DNA from: Shinisaurus crocodilurus
Lineage: Eukaryota; Chordata; Lepidosauria; Squamata; Shinisauridae
Direction of reading: 5' to 3'
NCBI GenBank assembly: GCA_021292165.1
Contig: CM037879.1
Location: 245,211,797 to 245,275,796, forward strand
Length of the DNA: 64,000 bases
The stretch's first letter is position 1. Each line of letters opens with the position of its first letter. This document shows, in pieces, positions 52,990 to 64,000 of the stretch. The notes beneath the pieces were generated by a model. That model ran no database searches and was not told the DNA's origin. It worked only from the letters and a program-made list of their open reading frames with translations. Both the position numbers and the translations under genes were made by a program.

Positions 52990-53850
52990 CTTTGTGGCTT
53001 AATCTATTTCTTTATGTTGGTTGATTTGCCATGTCTAATTTAGAACACAAAGGCTGGAATAAACAGGTTGCTGATCTATTAGGATACATATCTTGGAAAA
53101 CAAGGCAAACCTTGCAGCTAAGAGAACAGTCATGTTCAAACTGGACTCAAAATTCAAGGTATCTTTGTAGTGAGACTTGTGAGCAGGAGCCAGAGGTCAA
53201 GAAGGAAATGCATAGCAAACAGAACTGGATGTCTCAGACTTCTAGGAGACTGACATTAAGTAAGTGAAACACGATGACCTGGAAGATTAATGTGCAGAAA
53301 CATTAAGCCACTTCTGCCAGTCAGGATTCTAAGTAATGTCCGTGACTGGAAGGTTCTCACAGTGTCTGCTATTAGAACTAAACAGCTCCAGTAAAGCTGT
53401 ATTTCTGGGAATAATTTATTCATCATTTTTATTGATTAGCTCAATTTCCCACAGTGGGAAAATGTGGATTGGTATGCATGCGATGCTAAGATATATTGTC
53501 TTGTGATGAATGTCAGGGCATTAATTTGTTCGTAAATCCATCTTTATTGATTTAAATTCTATTTTATGATTTGTGTTGGTGTCTTGAATAGTGTGAGGAG
53601 GAGCAGTATGCAAGTATTTTTTTTAAAATAATAGTTTTTGCTCTGCTATACAAGTAGATAGGTTTTGAGGTTTGGGAGTCTTAGCAAATGCTGCACGAGC
53701 AGTTGCAAATTCCATAACATTGTAGCAATGGTGAAGATGGATGTACTGATGCTAATGTTTGGCATCACCATTCTGTTTATTACCCAACTTTGGAGACTGT
53801 TACAAATGTTCCATTGTTATCTGAACCACCAGGGGGCACTGCTGTACAAG
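52990..53850. other. Downstream flank of MRPL42, nothing identified
   Basis: AT-rich sequence. A 78-codon frame at 53031-53267 has no recognisable domain and no sign of being translated. Confidence 0.5.
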
Positions 53851-53854
53851 AGTA

Positions 53855-53990
53855 CAGTAATACCTTGGATTGCAAGCATAATTTGTTCCGGAACCATGCT
53901 TGTAAAATCCAAAACACTCTTATATCAAAGCGAGTCTCTGGCAGGCGTGAGCAGGGCCGATCGCCCGCTCGAGGCGAGCGGTTAGGATCA
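53855..53990. mobile_element. Tc1/mariner-type MITE, left half only
   Basis: CAGTAATACCTTGGATTGCA starts after TA, followed by 'agcataatttgttccggaac' and 'ctcgaggcgagcggtta'. The right end present in the copy at 62548-62797 is missing. Confidence 0.65.
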
Positions 53991-54062
53991 GAATAAGAAT
54001 GGATTTCAGGTTTCAGCTACTTAGCTAAGTTCAGACTTAATATTTCCTACAGTAATGTAAAT

Positions 54063-54309
54063 TGAGGCGTAGTGGTTAGGGTGTTGGACTGGGACTCTGG
54101 GAGATCCGGGTTCTAGTCCCCGCTCGGCCATGAAACTCACTGGGTGACTTTGGGTCAGTCACTGACTCTCAGCCTAACCCATCTCACAGGGTTGTTGTGA
54201 GGATAAAATGGAGAGGAGGAGGATGATAATATAATGTAAGCCGCCTTAGGGTTCCTTGCAGGAAAAAAGGCGGGGTATAAATATAATAAATAAAATAAAT
54301 AAATAAAAT
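54063..54309 (+). mobile_element. Sauria-type tRNA-derived SINE
   Basis: GAGGCGTAGTGGTTAGGGTG and GGGTTCTAGTCCCCGCTCGG (A and B boxes), 'ctcagcctaacccatctcac', then GGCGGGGTATAAATATAATA and an AAATAAAT tail. Confidence 0.9.
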
Positions 54310-54514
54310 CTACATAACAAAGGTGAGGCCTAGTCAGAACTGTTTGGAGTCGATTGGCAGTTGAAAAGCCTGAGGCCTATAAAACTTGAAATAACAATGC
54401 TTTCCCTCAATGGATTTTTCTTTTTGAAGGAGGTGAAAGTCCTACCAGGACAGGACTGTAGGTCTACTTATGTGTAAAATTACACCACTGAATGTGAGCC
54501 TGGGGTAAGAAAAG

Positions 54515-56540
54515 CACCCCATGATGATGATTTACAGTATTTGTATACCGCTCCATATCTAAGTAAATTCTGGAGTGGTGAACAGTTAAAAGACAAAAAC
54601 AGATCAAAGAAACAAAGAATGCACTGAAAACAAAAGTAACAATTACAGTGGTGGTTGGAGAGCAGAGAAGGCTTCCTGGAACAAGGAGGTCTTCAGCAGG
54701 AGCCAAAAGCAGCACAATGTTGGAGCTTGCCTGACCTCTAGAGGCAGGGAGTTCCACAGAAATGGAGCCACCACACTGAAGGCTCTTCTCCTGGTGGACT
54801 CCAGTCGGGCCAAAGGCCCATGAGGAACCACCAGGAGTATGCCATCTGATGACCTCCGCAACCAGGCAGGTTGGTATGGGAGGAGGTGCTCTCTCAGGTA
54901 ACCTGGTCCCAAGTTGTTTCAGGCTTTGTACACAAGTACCAGAAACCTTAAACCTGACCCGGTAGTGAATAGGTAGCCAGTGCAGTTCCTTCAGCAAAGG
55001 AGTTGCATGCTGAAAAGGGGCAGCTCCCAACAACAGCCAAGCTGCTGCATTCTGCACTAGCTTCAGCTTCTGGAGCAGCCTTAAGGGCAGCCCCACATAG
55101 AGCGCATTACAATAATCCAGTCTTGAGGTTACTAGTGTCTGTATCACTGTGGCCAAGCTATCCCTGTCCAGGAGAGGCCGTAGCTGGCGAACCAATCAAA
55201 GATGGTAAAAGGCCGCCACAGTCTGAGCTGCCACAGTCACTTGGGACTCCAGCGACAATGATGGATCTAGGAGTACCCCCAGACTATGAACCTGATCTTT
55301 CAAAAGGCGTGCAACCCCATCCAGAACAGGCAATGAGCCTATCTCCTGGTCTCAGGAACCACTCATCCACAGGGCTTCTGTCTTGCTAGGATTCAGCCAC
55401 AGTTTATTGGCCCTCATCCATACCATCACTGAGTTCAGGCACTGATCCAGGACTTGCATAGCCTCTTCTGCTTCAGTTGTCACAGGGATATAGAGCTGTG
55501 TGTCATCAGCGTACTGATTGAACTTGACTTCAAATCCTCTAATGACCACTGCCAGCAGCTTCATATAGATATTAAACAACATTGGGGACAAGATGGAACC
55601 CTGCGGAACTCCATAGCGCAATTGCCAAGGGTCCGAGGAATAGTCACCCAATCTTACTCTCTGAAATCGACCCTGCAGGTAGGACCAGAACCACTGTAAC
55701 ACAGTGCCTCCAATGCCCAACCCGCAGAGTCGATCCAGGAGAATGCTATGGTCAATGGTATCGAGAGATCAAGTAGAATTAACAGAGTTGCACTCCCACT
55801 ATCCTTCACCCTATAAAGGTCATCATCAAGGCAACCAAGGCTGATTCAGTCCCATAACCAGGTTGAAACCCAGACTGGAATGGGTCTAGATAATCAGTAT
55901 CCTCCAAGAGTGCCTGCAGTTGCTTCGCCACAATCTTATCAAGAACCTTCCCTGAGAAAGGGCTATTTGCAGCTGGGCAGTAGTTATCAAATACTGTTGG
56001 GTCCAGAGTGGGTTTTTTCAGAAGTGGTCACACTACTGCCTCCTTAAGGACTAGCAGGAACCACCCCTTCACGTAGAGAAGCATTTACCACTCCCTGGAC
56101 CCACCCAGCTAAACCCCCTCAGGTAGTTTTTATAAGCCATGAGGGGCAAGGATCGAGAAGGCACGTGGTCAGTCGGATTGCTGCAAGCACCTTGTCCACA
56201 TCAGCAGCCTGTAGAAACTGAAATTGATTCCACAAAATTGGGCAGATGGTAGCATCAGATACGTTGACTGGAGCTGTGCTAATGACAGCGTCAAGTTCGC
56301 TGCGGAGAGGAGCAATTTTGTCCTCAAAGTACAATGCAAAAAGGTCACAGCGGGTCTTCGAGGGGACCAGGGCCCCATTCACTGGGGAGAGTGTTAGCCC
56401 CCGGGGCCACCTGAAAGTGCTCTGCTGGATGGCTACTTAAGGATGCAATGGAGGCAGCAAAGTAACACTTCTTTGCTGCCCTCACTGCTGCACAATAGGC
56501 ACGATTATGCACACTAGAGCATGTTTGGCCAAGATACAGC
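54515..56540 (-). mobile_element. L2-like LINE of a second subfamily, decayed
   Basis: Reading leftward, fragments include AIRLTTCLLDPCPSWLI (about 56150), YGVPQGSILSPMLFNIYMKL with catalytic YADDTQLY (55720-55352), ALYVGLPLRLLQKLKLVQNA and [17 protein letters not shown]. Several stops and shifts separate them. The inverted 3' tail is at about 54515-54600. It differs from the copy at 37795 (for example LLDRDSLATVIQTLV in place of LPNHLLPSVVHALV), so it is another subfamily. Confidence 0.82.
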
Positions 56541-56544
56541 ATGA

Positions 56545-59500
56545 AGGTTTTTTAAAAGTTCACAACACAGTTTTTATTAGTGATCCATAAGCAACAACCA
56601 TGCCAAATTTCAGTTTTCTAGCTTAATGGGAAATAGGAGATACATTGGTGAGTCCGGGCTTTCGCTTTTATATATAGAGAGATTATATCACAAGTATATA
56701 GTACCATTGATGTCTTGGTTCTATGGAAGGAAGGGAAAGAATTCAGCAGCTTCTACCTCTTGGCACACAAGTTGAGAATGGCAGGTGCTATCATTGTATA
56801 ATTTATTTAAAGAAATTGGGACCCCACCCCCACCCCTACCCTTTCAATCCAATAAAATTCAGACGGGGAACTTATTTATTTATTATATTTATCCACAACT
56901 AATATCATTTTAAAATGGCAAAATAAAAACACATCAGACAAAATGTCAAAAAGCATAGCCAATCATGAACCACATTACAACTCGGATGCAAGAATAACAA
57001 AAACAAAACAAGTTGTCCAGTTAGAAGTACAAGCAAATACAAATGTAACCATGTTTTTCATATTTTTAATTTACTGCACTTTTTAAAAGTTGGCACCAGG
57101 AAAACTTCCCAGATGTGGGGGAAGTTCCACAACCAGGGCTCAGATCCATCCAGGCATGAGGGGAAGGGGTTGGAACAGTACACATTGAGGTTCCATTGGT
57201 GTCTGCCCTGGGCTGCAAGCCCATTACTATAAGGAAGACATAGAAACTAAATTGTAGATTTACAATCTAGGTCATGCTGGAGAGTGGTTTTGCAAATTTA
57301 TTTCTGAGGAATTAGAGTGTTCAGATTGTGTAAGATTTGCTTTAGACAATCAGAAGCAGCATTGGGACAAAATAAACATCATCCTGACCTGTGAGCTGTT
57401 GCCCTTCCTCTAGAACTGAAGGCAAGTTCTTTTCTGGGGAAACTCTGGGACTTGTAGTGTGGATATGCATGCAAGATGTCCTTCCCTATGTGGCATGATC
57501 TCTTGAGAACTACAAGTCTCAGAATTCCTGCTGGCATGTCCTCTACAGGAAAAAAGCAGCAACAGGAAGTACTATGCGACTGCTTGAAGGAGGCAGAAAT
57601 TAGCACCATATAGTAAGGCTTTTCCATCTAGCCCGCCAGCCTCTCCTCTGAGGACCAGCCCCAAACCCTTGCAGGGATGGGTTGGGTTGACTCTTTCTGC
57701 ATGCTACAATCCCACCCTCGCACAGCATTTAGGCTTTTTTTCTAAGCGCAATTGCCATGGGTCCTTGTTGGGATTGCAGTGTGCGATCTGACACTAGATT
57801 CCCTAGTGATGGGACAGTGTCTAAAGGGCATTTGCTACTTGTGTATAATTAATATATCCCATGAGGTTAGAAATTTATAACATAAATTAGAAAGCCAGAA
57901 ACTTGAGTTTTAAGAAAGAACAAAAAAAATCCGATGGACACTAGTATGTTGCTTGGGCATTACAAGTAGCTACTAGTCTATATTCTCACAGGATGAAACA
58001 AACTGAAGCTGGTCTTCCCATTGAGCTGGATCTAGAGTTCTCCACAAACAGAAGGGTTCCTTCCATCTGCAGAAAGGATACTGACCCAGTGGAGGCTTCC
58101 AACAGAAGAAGAGAGGGGGAAGGCCATTTTCACCAGTTTCTCCTTCCCTCTGTACCACTTAGCACACTATTCCAGAGGGTCTCCTGACCCATTGGAGCAG
58201 GTTTTCGAGGCTGCATGGGGGCAGGGGGAATTGGCAAAAATTGCCTCTCCCCTTCTGCCAGTAGGAGCATCCCCCAAGTAGAACTCCACTGGGAGGATGC
58301 TCCTGCCAACAGCATGTTAGTTAAGATCTAAGTCATTGTTATTAGTTATATAGCACCAGCAATGTACGTACATATAGATGAAGCTGCTTTGGGATAAATT
58401 TGTGGTAGGTATCTATGTGCTTTTTGTTTACTGGGTTCAGAGTGGTAGCTTATGGAAAACATGGAGTGAAAACCCAGGGATGGTGAAAGTGTTTCTAACT
58501 GGTACAAAGCCCTGAAGTAAATTATTAAATAACAGCAGAAAGTACTTCTGACCATCTCATAGGCTTTGTGGTTTTTCTTACATCAGATGCTAATAGAACT
58601 CTACACTCAAAGGGTGTGTATCTTGATGGTTAAGTGCATGTTTAGAATACTGGAAAGCCTCCATTAATAGCACCCAGCATCTCTGTCAGTGCATCAGCTG
58701 CAGCAGAGACGGGCAGAACTATGATGTTGATCTCAGGAAGATGACCTTTTGCTCTGCGCATGCTTGACGAAAGCACTTTATTTGGATCCACAGAACTGCA
58801 TGCATTCTGGCTGGGGCAAGGCAGCTGGGCCTGGCATTAACTTGTGTAATTAGTTGTGTAAATGAGGATTCCGGTTACCGTGCATATTTCCACTCCCTCA
58901 GCATATTGAAATAATATATTCACTTGACTTGAACACATCAGAGGTAGTGGCCTTCTTCATCAGTCTGTAAGGCCCAAATGTGAACTGCCCCAATCATGTA
59001 GAAAGAGTGGGGGAGGTCTGATTTTAAAACGGAGTGCCAAACCCTTTTCTCCCCCAACCCAGTTGCATCTCCCCCCCCCCTTCTCTTTCCAAGCTCTTTA
59101 TCTGAGCCACACCTGTCTCTCTTCCTCCCCAGCTGGAAAAGCAGCGGGGAGGGGGGGGATCAACTGAGCAAGAAAATGGCTAGAGAGGAACAGGTGAAGC
59201 AGCTCCCCTTTGTGTCTGATTTCAGCCCCCCACAGCTGTTTTTCATTCAACAAAACCACAGAGAAACTGTTACATCGGCTGTGTAACAGTTCATTTGGTC
59301 CTCTCGGTCCCTGCTTATTCAGGGTTGCTATCATGAATGTCTGAAACACAGCAACCATCAGAGGGAGGTTTATTATTACATAATAAGGATGACACCTGAG
59401 TAATAGATGAAAATAAAGCCACAGGAATAAAGTTTGAATTTTACATTTAAAGTTTGTGTTAATGAGCATGCATCCATCAGAAATGCAACCTCCTTACATT

Positions 59501-59680
59501 GCACTTGCCAAGATATTTCAGGATTTCAGGAAATCCTGAATGCCGTTACACTGACATGGGAATAAGCTTAATTGTGGGTGGCTGTCATCTGATTTTATAA
59601 GTGTGTTGAGTGAAAATCAGCTTTTGAATACAACAGCTTCCGTGAAGGATATAAAGAATAGAGAGAGCACAAGCCCGAGC
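56545..59680. other. Downstream intergenic DNA, few identifiable elements
   Basis: Mostly AT-rich with scattered GC-rich islands. Foldback-like sequence near 57400-57640 and 58000-58320 ('gtaggagcatcccccaagta / gggaggatgctcctgccaac') may be further MITEs. No gene was recognised. A C run lies at about 59067-59076 and a G run near 59150. Confidence 0.4.
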
Positions 59681-59686
59681 CCCATG

Positions 59687-59985
59687 CAATTAGTGGTAGC
59701 GACCACATGTGTTGCATGCAAAAAGTCCCAGGTTCAATTCCTGCCATCTCTAGGTAGGGCTGGGAAAGACTCCAGACTGGAATCATGGGTAGCTGCTGCC
59801 AGTCAGTGTCAACCAGCCTTCCCCAACCAGCTCTCCAACCATTGGCCATGTTTGCTGGGGATGATAGAGTTGTAGTCCAACACATCTGGAGGGCACCAGG
59901 TTGAAGAAGGCTGGTTCAGACAATGTTGAGCTAGGTGGACTAATGGCCTGATCTGGTCTAAGACATTTTCCTATGTCCCCATATA
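59687..59985 (+). mobile_element. tRNA-derived SINE interrupted by a MITE
   Basis: 'cccaggttcaattcctgcca' (B box), 'gtagggctgggaaagactcc', 'ctgctgccagtcagtg' to 59815, then after the MITE 'gttcagacaatgttgagcta' and 'ctatgtcc'. Same family as 44752. Confidence 0.72.
59818..59932. mobile_element. Palindromic hAT-like MITE nested in the SINE
   Basis: 'ccagccttccccaaccagct' on the left is mirrored by 'ccaggttgaagaaggctgg' on the right, with 'tgttgtccaacacatctgg'-type core sequence between them. Confidence 0.65.
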
Positions 59986-60039
59986 TTTCAATTCACTTAG
60001 GATTGGCTGAGTTTGCATGGGAATAGGACTGAAAGGCTG

Positions 60040-60122
60040 CAATTCAATGCACACTTACTTGGAAGTAAATTCCATCAATTCAGTGGGTCTCCTAAGGAAA
60101 CATGTATACTATAGGATTAGGC
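60040..60122. mobile_element. Short MITE resembling 33276-33356
   Basis: 'ggctgcaattcaatgcacac', 'acttggaagtaaattccatc', 'aattcagtgggtctcctaag' and 'actataggattaggct' follow the same plan. Confidence 0.5.
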
Positions 60123-60150
60123 TCCACATTTCACCAGGTAAAATGACAGT

Positions 60151-61074
60151 GGGTGAGTTCGCACAACAAGGCAACCCATCCTGCGAGTAAACTACGCAGT
60201 GTGGGTTGTTTGCCCGCCACACACTGTCCTCCCACCAGTATCCCAGGGGACTTGGCAGCTGAAGCCACCTTGTCTTCTCCCGCCACTCGCAACCCCTTTT
60301 TGGTCACTGCCGCAGCTTTTTCCTTTTTTCTTCTTCCCCTTTTGCAATCTTTTTGTGATCTCTTCCAGGAGCAGCCACAGACAGCCCCCCCCAAAGTGCC
60401 CAAGCAGCACATTGGAGCAGTCACTGATTCACCACCTATTTTTTAAATTATGTTTTAGGTGCCCCAAATGTGCACAAATATTTTCATAATTTTTAAATTA
60501 TTATTTTGGTCCATCGTTCAGAAGTGTGCACTTGCAAGTGACCAAAATGAGAAGTCTTGCCTGCTCAGTGTTGTGGTGAGTGCCTGCTGTCAAAGTGCAG
60601 TAGGTACCAGCCATGAACACTGACCAAGCAGGGCTGCAAGTAGGGTATTTTGTTTGCTTCTCACTTGACATCTGTCAAACGGCGAGCTGTCAAGCGAAAA
60701 GCAAAGCCACAAAAAGATATTTGCTTGAGAAAGGGTGGCGAGTACATCACCCCCTTCACAGTGAAATCCTCTAGTTTTGAAATGTGGACCTGACCATTTT
60801 CAGTGTCCTCCACATTTTCTACCCTTTCCAGAGACTCTAGGCGCTCGGGAAAGGGGAAAAGTGCATCCCATCCATTTACAGGAGCACTTTCTTTTGACAG
60901 CTGTTCTTTTAAAACAGGTCATTTTCACAGGGCTAAACTGGGTTTTCTGACAGGGAAATACACAATTTCATGGCTGCAAACCACCCTGCAGGAAGCAGCC
61001 CATTTTGCACAACATGACAACCTACCATGGCTAGTTACCATGATCGGTTGCCATGTCATGCAAACCCAGTCACT
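60151..61074. repeat. Unclassified dispersed repeat with TGGGT(T)TGCA(C)ACA-like ends
   Basis: The left end 'gggtgagttcgcacaacaag' + GCAACCCA and the right end 'ggttgccatgtcatgcaaac' + CCAGTC are approximate inverted repeats. The interior has 'gacagctgttc', 'cagagactctaggcgctcgg' and 'tgtcaagcgaaaagcaaag', recurring at 63060-63960 in the opposite orientation and in part at 24612-25528. No coding frame was recognised. Confidence 0.5.
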
Positions 61075-61539
61075 CGTAGTTTTCTAGTGTTTATAACTTA
61101 TAAGTACCGTACTTGCCAAAATACTGATTTCCATCTGCCTTCCTTAGTTTTTAGTTATGTTAAAAATGTGTGTCCCACAGCCTATGAAAGAAACAATTTA
61201 AAAATAAATGAGACAAGCAGCAGTCCCTCGTATTCTCTGGCTTGCATACAACAGGTTTCTTCTACAATTTTGTTCTCCGAAGCATATCAAAAATGGTATG
61301 TTGAAATTTGCAAGGAGCTTAAACTTGATATTCCCGTTTCCCAAGCCAGAGGCTAGACTGTTTGTTTATTGGAAGTGGGTGGTACAGGTGTAATAACCTA
61401 GATCAGTTCTACACTATAATTAGCAACTAGGTAAATGTAGGGAATGTACTATACTCTTATTAAGTAAGGCCTGGTGTATACCAAAGAAATACGTTGTCAG
61501 GGTAACAATGTTTATATAACAGACCCCTTTTGCCTGGGT

Positions 61540-62470
61540 GTAGTAATGGATGGAATAACCTTAGGTAAACTGAAGCTCAGTCCACACAAGATGGAGCTTC
61601 TTTTGATGGATGACTTATCTGCCCAGGTTATATGGTCTTCACTCTGTGCTGGATGGGGTTGCATTCTCCCTGAAGGAACATGTTTGCAGTCTGAGTGTGC
61701 TCATTTGATCGATCTTTGTCACTGGAGGCACAGGTTGCCTCTGTGATATGGAAGGCCTTCTTCCACTTCAGAATACTGTGCCAACTGCAACTCTACCTGG
61801 ACAGAAATAGCCTGGCCTCAATGATCCATGGCTTGGTAAGCTCCAGATTAGTCCACTACAATGTATTATACAGGGGCCTGCCTTTGAAGACAGTCCAGAA
61901 ACTCCCATTACCCCAAAATACATCTGTGAAGCTGTTAACTGGGATTAAGCATGATCGAATGGTACTTGTGCATTACCAACTGCACTGGCTCCCAGTTAGT
62001 TTCAGGGTTTAATTTAAAAATGCTGGTTTTGACCTTTAATGCCCTCCACAGCTTGGGATCAGGATACCTGAAGGTCCACTTGGGATCTTCAATAGATTTC
62101 CCTCTTCAGGGGGCCCTGCCAGAAGGTGGCTCAAGGGGAAAGGGCCTACTTGGTGGTGGTGCCACAACTGTGGAATGCTTTCCCCAGAGGCTCACCTGGT
62201 ACTTCTATTGATGTGATTTTGGCACCAGGAAAAACCCTCTTTATTTTCCCCAGCTTTTAAATCCTTAAGCCTTGCTTTTATGCTGTCTTGATTTACCACT
62301 GGTAATCAATCAAGGAACATGGTTAATGGCAGTGATGCAGTGATGCAGTAACACTGTTTATAAACTGTTATGAACTGCTTTTATTATGCTCTTCTATATT
62401 GTGGTGTATTTAAGTTTTTGTTTTATTGTCATTCTAACGGTTTGAACAGTTGGATATAAATCCCTTAAAC
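61540..62470 (+). mobile_element. L2-like LINE, old relic
   Basis: Broken frames read LSPHKMELLLMDD, AQVASVIWKAFFH, MIHGLVSSRL, LYRGLPLKTVQKL and HYQLHWLPVSFRV in the order of the L2 C-terminal half. The 3' end is 'gaacagttggatataaatcc' followed by (AAAC)n. Confidence 0.72.
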
Positions 62471-62547
62471 AAACAAACCATTTATTGCACACTCTACTCG
62501 TTGGTGGGAGAGCGAGAAGTGGCACCCTCCTTTGCAGCTACCAAATA

Positions 62548-62797
62548 CAGTAATACCTTGGATTGCAAGCATAATTTGTTCCAGAACCGTGCTTGTAATC
62601 CAAAACACTTATATCAAAGCGAGTCTCTGGCCGGCATGAGCGGGGCCGATTTCGGCCCGCTCGAGGCGAGCGGTTACATCCCTACACTACTTGTATTGCA
62701 AGAGTCACTTCTTTATCAAGTCAAAATTTATTTTAAAAATTTGCTTGTCTTGCAAAACGCTCTCAGACCAAGTTACTTACAATCCAAGGTATTACTG
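62548..62797. mobile_element. Tc1/mariner-type MITE, complete, with TA duplication
   Basis: CAGTAATACCTTGGATTGCA on the left, CAATCCAAGGTATTACTG on the right, TA on both sides (62546-62547, 62798-62799). The interior has a palindromic GC-rich part 'cccgctcgaggcgagcgg'. Same family as 3986-4233. Confidence 0.78.
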
Positions 62798-63059
62798 TAT
62801 ACCAAAATACTTTAAACACCTGCCAAAATACTTTAAACATCTACCACCACTGCTTTTTGTTTATATACCTCAAAAAGGAAGAAGAGATTTAAACCAGTAT
62901 TAAATATCCACCATTATGCAATCCTGGCTATGGGTTTCTTTTGGTACGCCCCAGCAGCCATTAATGTATTTTACCTTATATAGGATAGTGAGCCGCAATA
63001 AAGTTCACTATCCAATATCATGCCAGTATATGTCCCTGTGAAGAAACCATGGGGAGCCC

Positions 63060-63960
63060 TGCCAAAAAAAAACCTTTTAAAAGGAGCCAGAGTTTTGACA
63101 GCTAGCTGTCAAACCTTCGTGTTCCAGTAAAAGGGGATGGGCTGCACTTTTCCACCTCCCTGAGTACCTAGAGTCTCGGGAATGGGTGGGAAAGTTGGGG
63201 GAACAGGGACCTATCCAGGGAACACAAAAAACCCTGAGGATTCCACTGTCAAGGGGAGATAAATCCCTCCGCCCCCTTTTTGTGAGCAAAGATCACTCAC
63301 GTCTATGTCTTGAATTGACAGCTGTCAAGTCAAAGCAAAGTGCAAAATACCCTATTGGGACCCTCTCTGGGTCAATGTCCATGGTTGGTACCGGCTGCAT
63401 TTTGACAGCAGGTACAACCCCCCCCCCCCCCCGGACATCACCCAGGCAAAGCTTCCCATAAATAACATTTGGGATGCATTAAAAAAAAAACAAAAAAAGG
63501 AGTGGTGAAACACTGACAGCCCCTCCTCCAATGTGCTGCTTGAGCAGTTCAGAGCGGCTGTTTAGTGATTGTCACAATGGAGATCACAAAAAGAGATCTC
63601 CAGGAAAGAAAAGTAAAAAGGTGGGAGGAAAGCCATGATGAGCCAAATGGTTTCCTGATTGCAGGGGGCAGGGGCAGCGAGCTAGTGACTTGGGTATCAG
63701 TGGGATGGCTGGCACTGGCTGTGGCTCGCGAGGGATTTTTTGCTGTTCTTGCTGAGCAGCTCGCTCACCGTTGCCCACAACCCACAGTGGGGATGGTTGT
63801 CCGGGTTTGGATGACATGCCAACCCACCATGGGTGAAACAAATCCTACTACAGACCATGGCTTTTCAAGGTGGCTTGCTGGGGGCGGGGGGAACAACCCA
63901 CCCTGAGGAAAGCAGTCTGGGTTCGGATGACATGACAACCAACTGTGGCTTGTGATGAAT
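63060..63960. repeat. Unclassified dispersed repeat, inverted relative to 60151-61074
   Basis: 'gacagctagctgtcaaacct', 'gagtacctagagtctcggga', 'gaattgacagctgtcaagtc' and the end 'ctgggttcggatgacatgac' match the other copies. A C run lies at about 63417-63432. It probably extends to the window edge. Confidence 0.45.
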
Positions 63961-64000
63961 GGGTTAACAGTTAGCGTTGCCAGGCAGAGTAGATGCGCCC

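Noticed and set aside
53031..53267. 78-codon frame just downstream of MRPL42
   Set aside because: It has no domain, no splice context and no family likeness; such lengths are expected by chance.

Overview
The window comes from a vertebrate nuclear genome, most likely a squamate reptile (a lizard). It contains tRNA-derived SINEs of the Sauria type, CR1 and L2 LINEs, 5S-rRNA-derived SINEs, many palindromic MITEs and a hAT element of the OposCharlie/OC1 type. I cannot name the species. No bacterial or phage features are present.

Two conserved genes anchor the region. UBE2N (Ubc13) runs on the minus strand: part of exon 2 lies at 1-238 and the ten-codon first coding exon at 9661-9690, inside a CpG-island promoter (about 8870-9830). 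MRPL42 runs on the plus strand: a probable noncoding first exon ends at 32071, and coding exons lie at 42474-42558, 43765-43828, 46561-46645, 48098-48261 and 52823-52868. Together these encode 147 residues, and every splice phase closes. The divergent UBE2N / MRPL42 order matches the mammalian arrangement on human 12q22. Both promoters carry ETS, ZNF143-like and YY1-like sites, as expected for housekeeping genes.

Nearly everything else is transposon-derived. Positions 1-9.7 kb are UBE2N intron 1, with SINEs, L2 relics and MITEs. Positions 10-32 kb lie between the genes and hold a CR1 LINE, a nested hAT element, two full-length LTR retrotransposons of Ty1/copia type (17862-22765 and 25529-30358) and an OC1-type hAT copy. 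Positions 32-42 kb are MRPL42 intron 1, with a young LINE insertion with a 1.8-kb open frame (33402-35365), an L2 element with an internal inverted duplication, a second CR1 copy and a MITE interrupted by a LINE fragment. The later MRPL42 introns and the downstream flank (53-64 kb) hold more SINEs, L2 relics, MITEs and an unclassified dispersed repeat.

The most interesting points follow. (1) The copia pair has a primer-binding site matching the anticodon arm of initiator tRNA-Met, and both copies have disabled pol frames. (2) The two copies share a 922-bp tract with no difference I could find, while the flanking parts are about 7 percent diverged, which suggests gene conversion or template switching. 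(3) A SINE joins a 5S rRNA head directly to a CR1 3' tail. (4) A PIF/Harbinger-like palindromic MITE family ranges from a LINE-interrupted copy to a minimal 30-bp remnant. All family assignments come from reading the sequence; no database search was run.
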